Source: Gammaproteobacteria bacterium
GTDB taxonomy: Bacteria; Pseudomonadota; Gammaproteobacteria; Pseudomonadales; Cellvibrionaceae
NCBI GenBank assembly: GCA_004172865.1
Contig: SEBV01000019.1
Coordinates: 48,480-112,479, forward strand
Direction of reading: 5' to 3'
Length of the DNA: 64,000 bases
Shown: piece after piece, positions 61,546 through 64,000 of the stretch
Layout: each line of letters opens with the position of its first letter
Numbering within the stretch: the first letter of the stretch is position 1
The notes under the pieces: model-generated
Databases searched by the model: none
What the model saw: only the letters and a program-made list of their open reading frames with translations
Told to the model about the DNA's origin: nothing
Translations under genes and position numbers: made by a program

Positions 61546-62226
61546 ATGACTCAAGACGAACTCAAACAAGCAGTGGCGCGCGCGGCGGTTGATTACATCG
61601 CTCCCAAATTATTTAACGATTCCGTTGTAGGCGTAGGCACAGGTTCTACAGCGAATTATTTCATTGATTACCTCGCGGAACTTAAGGGCCGTTTTGCCGG
61701 TGCGGTGGCAAGTTCAGATGCCTCTGCAGCGCGCTTGAAAAAACACGGCATCGAACTGTTTGATTGCAACTCCGTCAGCGAAGTTGTGGTGTATGTGGAC
61801 GGCGCGGACGAAAGCAACGCGCATCTGCAATTGATTAAAGGCGGCGGCGCGGCGCTTACGCAGGAGAAAATCGTGCGTGCACTGGCGAAAGAATTTATCT
61901 GCATCGCCGACGCCAGCAAATGGGTGGATGTGTTGGGCAACTTCCCATTGCCGGTGGAAGTGATTCCTATGGCGCGTTCCTACGTTGCGCGCGAACTGGT
62001 AAAACTTGGCGGCGCGCCGGTGTACCGCGAAGGTGTTGTCACCGATAACGGCAATGTAATTCTGGATGTGTTCAATCTGGATATGAGCAACGCCGCCGCG
62101 CTCGAAACCACCATCAACCAGATTACGGGTGTCGTTACCAACGGTTTGTTCGCAGTCAAGCCTGCGGACGTTTTATTACTGGGCACTGAAGATGGTGTAA
62201 AAACTATCAGAGCGCTTAACGCTTAA
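61546..62226 (+). CDS. rpiA: Ribose-5-phosphate isomerase A
   Basis: 226 residues, usual length is about 220. [43 protein letters not shown] and [15 protein letters not shown] are the RpiA landmarks (DGADE and the catalytic region). It interconverts ribose- and ribulose-5-phosphate in the pentose pathway. The long frame upstream overlaps ilvA and is not used; start is the ATG at 61546. Confidence 0.97.
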   Translation: MTQDELKQAVARAAVDYIAPKLFNDSVVGVGTGSTANYFIDYLAELKGRFAGAVASSDASAARLKKHGIELFDCNSVSEVVVYVDGADESNAHLQLIKGGGAALTQEKIVRALAKEFICIADASKWVDVLGNFPLPVEVIPMARSYVARELVKLGGAPVYREGVVTDNGNVILDVFNLDMSNAAALETTINQITGVVTNGLFAVKPADVLLLGTEDGVKTIRALNA

Positions 62227-62238
62227 ATAGGATTCACG

Positions 62239-62279
62239 TTGAGCGGATATTGAATAACCGCTCAATTATTTTTTCTTCC
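62239..62279 (+). terminator. Terminator after rpiA
   Basis: TTGAGCGG (62239-62246) and CCGCTCAA (62258-62265) with an 11-base loop, then a T-rich run. Confidence 0.85.
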
Positions 62280-62480
62280 TCATTACTCTTCTCACCTCAA
62301 TCCCTCTTTTTAAAAATCCTCTCCAAAAAAATCTAACGCTCTGTTGTGCAGCGCACAGTTGATGATCGGCGCGCCATGACATTCTGAGCCAACTCTGGAA
62401 AACAGCCCGATTACGGCTGACACCAGCGACCTAATTGAAGAAGCGGATCACCGCTATCACACCCACCTATTCGAGGACGA

Positions 62481-63092
62481 ATGATGAAAACGAGTCGTAT
62501 CGCAATTGCGTTACTATCGCTAGCTGCTGTTTTTTCAAGCCCGAGTCATGCCTCGGTAATCACTGAAGATTTTAGTGGTTTAGGCATTCAACCAACCTCC
62601 AGCCAAATCAGCTGGAACCTGGATACCACTGGTGGTGCCAGTATTCTGGAATTTGAGTTGGCTGGCTTTAAGAGTCTCGACGGTTACGGTAATTGCTGCA
62701 CTGACATCTTCCATTTATGGGTAAACGATGCCGAAGTTTTCACCGGCTCATTCAATTTGGGTGGCGGCGGATCAAATAAAGTTTTGTTTAATCCTCTCGG
62801 CGCTCAAACCTTGACCACAACGTTTAATGCGACCGACAAAGTTCACAGCTCCAAGCAAGCAACCTGGGCGGGCGGTGTTACGCAAATTACGCTTCCGGTG
62901 GATTTATTAGCGGGCGCGAATCAAATTTATTTCAGCTATTCCGGCCGCACCCAGGGCACTGCCGATGAAGGCTGGGGAATCAATAAAGCATCACTCACTA
63001 GCGTAGCAGTTCCAGAACCTAACAACCTGGTGTTATTGCTGGGTGGATTGTTCGGCATGATGTTGTTACGCCGTCGCAATGCCGCACACTAG
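62481..63092 (+). CDS. PEP-CTERM-sorted secreted protein
   Basis: 203 residues: signal peptide (ending SHA|SVI), a Gly/Ser/Thr-rich beta body, and the PEP-CTERM tail VPEPNNLVLLLGG..MMLLRRR, i.e. PEP motif, hydrophobic segment, Arg cluster. Such proteins are processed by exosortase and exported, often with exopolysaccharide. No exosortase gene is in the window. The body itself is not assigned. Confidence 0.88.
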   Translation: MMKTSRIAIALLSLAAVFSSPSHASVITEDFSGLGIQPTSSQISWNLDTTGGASILEFELAGFKSLDGYGNCCTDIFHLWVNDAEVFTGSFNLGGGGSNKVLFNPLGAQTLTTTFNATDKVHSSKQATWAGGVTQITLPVDLLAGANQIYFSYSGRTQGTADEGWGINKASLTSVAVPEPNNLVLLLGGLFGMMLLRRRNAAH

Positions 63093-63154
63093 AGCCGCAC
63101 TCGTTAATAGGAGTTAAAGTACACTAGCGACTTTTCTTATTAACGAAGGCTTTT

Positions 63155-63871
63155 ATGGATTTTACATTTCCCGCCATCGGCATTATCCATTCCTGTTTTA
63201 AAGAGAAATTTGGGATACCTCGCCAGCCCGGATTGGCACCTTTGGCTAAAGCTCAGCTAGAACTCCTTCCCCCTTACGATGACCGCGCCGCTCTAGACGG
63301 CTTGGAAACCTGTAGTCATATTTGGCTGCAATTTGTATTTCACGCCAACAAACGCGAAGCCTGGAAACCCAAAGTGAAACCGCCGCGTCTCGGTGGCAAT
63401 AAAAGCCTCGGTGTATTTTCCACCCGCTCCCCAACACGACCTGCGCCTATCGGCCTGTCGGTTGTAAAATTGGATGGTATTAGCGAAGCCGATGGAAAGT
63501 TATTTTTAAACCTAAGCGGAATTGATTTGCTGGACGGCACGCCAGTGCTGGATATAAAGCCCTACGTTCCCTATGTCGACCTTGTGCCTGAAGCCACTAA
63601 TAGTTTTGCGGATAAAGCCCCGAAGTTAATTTCCGTTCAATTTAGCGACGAATGTGCGGCCTTTTGTAGTGATTATCGTCAAAAACAACAGATTGATCTC
63701 ACCACCCTTATTCAACAGGTTCTACAACAAGACCCTCGCCCGCAGTATCAAGACCCCGAACCATCGCGGGTTTACGGAATGAACTTGTTGGATTTGAATG
63801 TCCAATGGCGTTATCCGGAAAATACCACTCCCTATATCCAAGTCATTGCTATAGATTCAATCACGGCCTGA
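63155..63871 (+). CDS. trmO: tRNA m6t6A37 methyltransferase TrmO
   Basis: 238 residues with the TrmO (TsaA, UPF0066) pattern: CFKEKFGIPRQPGLAP, GLETCSHIWLQFVFH, GVFSTRSPTRPAPIGLS and LDGTPVLDIKPYVPY. It methylates t6A37 in threonine tRNAs. Full length. The following 129 bases to the window end show no gene. Confidence 0.95.
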   Translation: MDFTFPAIGIIHSCFKEKFGIPRQPGLAPLAKAQLELLPPYDDRAALDGLETCSHIWLQFVFHANKREAWKPKVKPPRLGGNKSLGVFSTRSPTRPAPIGLSVVKLDGISEADGKLFLNLSGIDLLDGTPVLDIKPYVPYVDLVPEATNSFADKAPKLISVQFSDECAAFCSDYRQKQQIDLTTLIQQVLQQDPRPQYQDPEPSRVYGMNLLDLNVQWRYPENTTPYIQVIAIDSITA

Positions 63872-64000
63872 GGTTTTATACAGATTCGGTTTTGGACTTT
63901 ATGTAAATTAGCGTTAAACCTCGCCTGCTGGCTGGCGACTTATTTATCCTGTTATTTCCTGAGCACGCCTGTTTCCAATCACTTGAGAAGAGCAATAATT

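Overview
The window reads as chromosomal DNA of a Cellvibrio-like (Cellvibrionaceae) gammaproteobacterium. The evidence is Pseudomonas-type gene order along much of its length, moderate GC by eye, secreted polysaccharide-active proteins with serine-rich linkers (a GH18 chitinase and a protein made only of binding modules), a GH20 hexosaminidase, and a CE12-type pectin acetylesterase. I saw no transposase, integrase, phage gene, CRISPR array, tRNA or rRNA.

Layout. 0-6.7 kb: the pseudomonad block yheS / TIGR02444 / AlgP-like / FKBP isomerase / rsd / dsbB, then an orphan FliL-like protein. 6.7-9.8 kb: lptM-lysA-dapF-DUF484 on the minus strand (lysine and cell-wall precursors). 9.9-13.1 kb: a membrane AraC regulator facing a CE12 esterase, and an SDR protein. 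13.2-25.6 kb: oxyR, acyltransferase, Sel1 protein, recG, YbaK-HDOD, hydratase, two cysteine-rich paralogues, thioesterase, hupB, ubiC, sugE behind a guanidine-II riboswitch, and an odd ubiA. 25.6-34.9 kb: an accessory block (DUF1080, alpha/beta hydrolase, MmcQ/YjbR, vWA lipoprotein, GH18 chitinase, binding-module protein) lying between ubiA and phoB. 34.9-37.6 kb: Pho box, phoB, phoR, globin. 37.6-44.7 kb: many small accessory genes and cspA. 44.7-51.7 kb: the ubiquinone/division cluster mgtC, ubiI, DUF3144, ubiH, pepP, ygfB, facing TIGR02449, zapA, 6S RNA, fau. 51.7-59.8 kb: GH20 enzyme and mixed small genes. 59.8-64 kb: ilvA, rpiA, a PEP-CTERM protein, trmO.

How the genes connect. The chitinase (chitin to chitooligosaccharides) and the GH20 enzyme (chitooligosaccharides to GlcNAc) are 20 kb apart, yet near-identical palindromes resembling LacI-type NagR operators lie upstream of both, which suggests one GlcNAc-responsive regulon. 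ubiC, ubiA, ubiH and ubiI all belong to ubiquinone synthesis. phoB carries its own Pho box.

The strongest unusual observations are a set of apparent lesions at conserved loci: 6S RNA and fau both look cut at one junction near 51.2 kb; ubiA loses its C-terminus at the edge of the accessory block and carries a long Lys/Ala/Pro-rich N-terminal tail with a hexanucleotide repeat; the globin gene appears to need a +1 correction at a T-run; and cytochrome b561 and a DUF6500-like gene run into each other. Some could be assembly errors. The sugE leader shows a legible guanidine-II switch with an anti-Shine-Dalgarno alternative. Three dispersed palindromes share a consensus, and a structured repeat sits at 58.9 kb. 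I did not find a clearly new multi-gene system; the best candidates for undescribed biology are the tandem eight-cysteine secreted paralogues and the binding-module-only protein.
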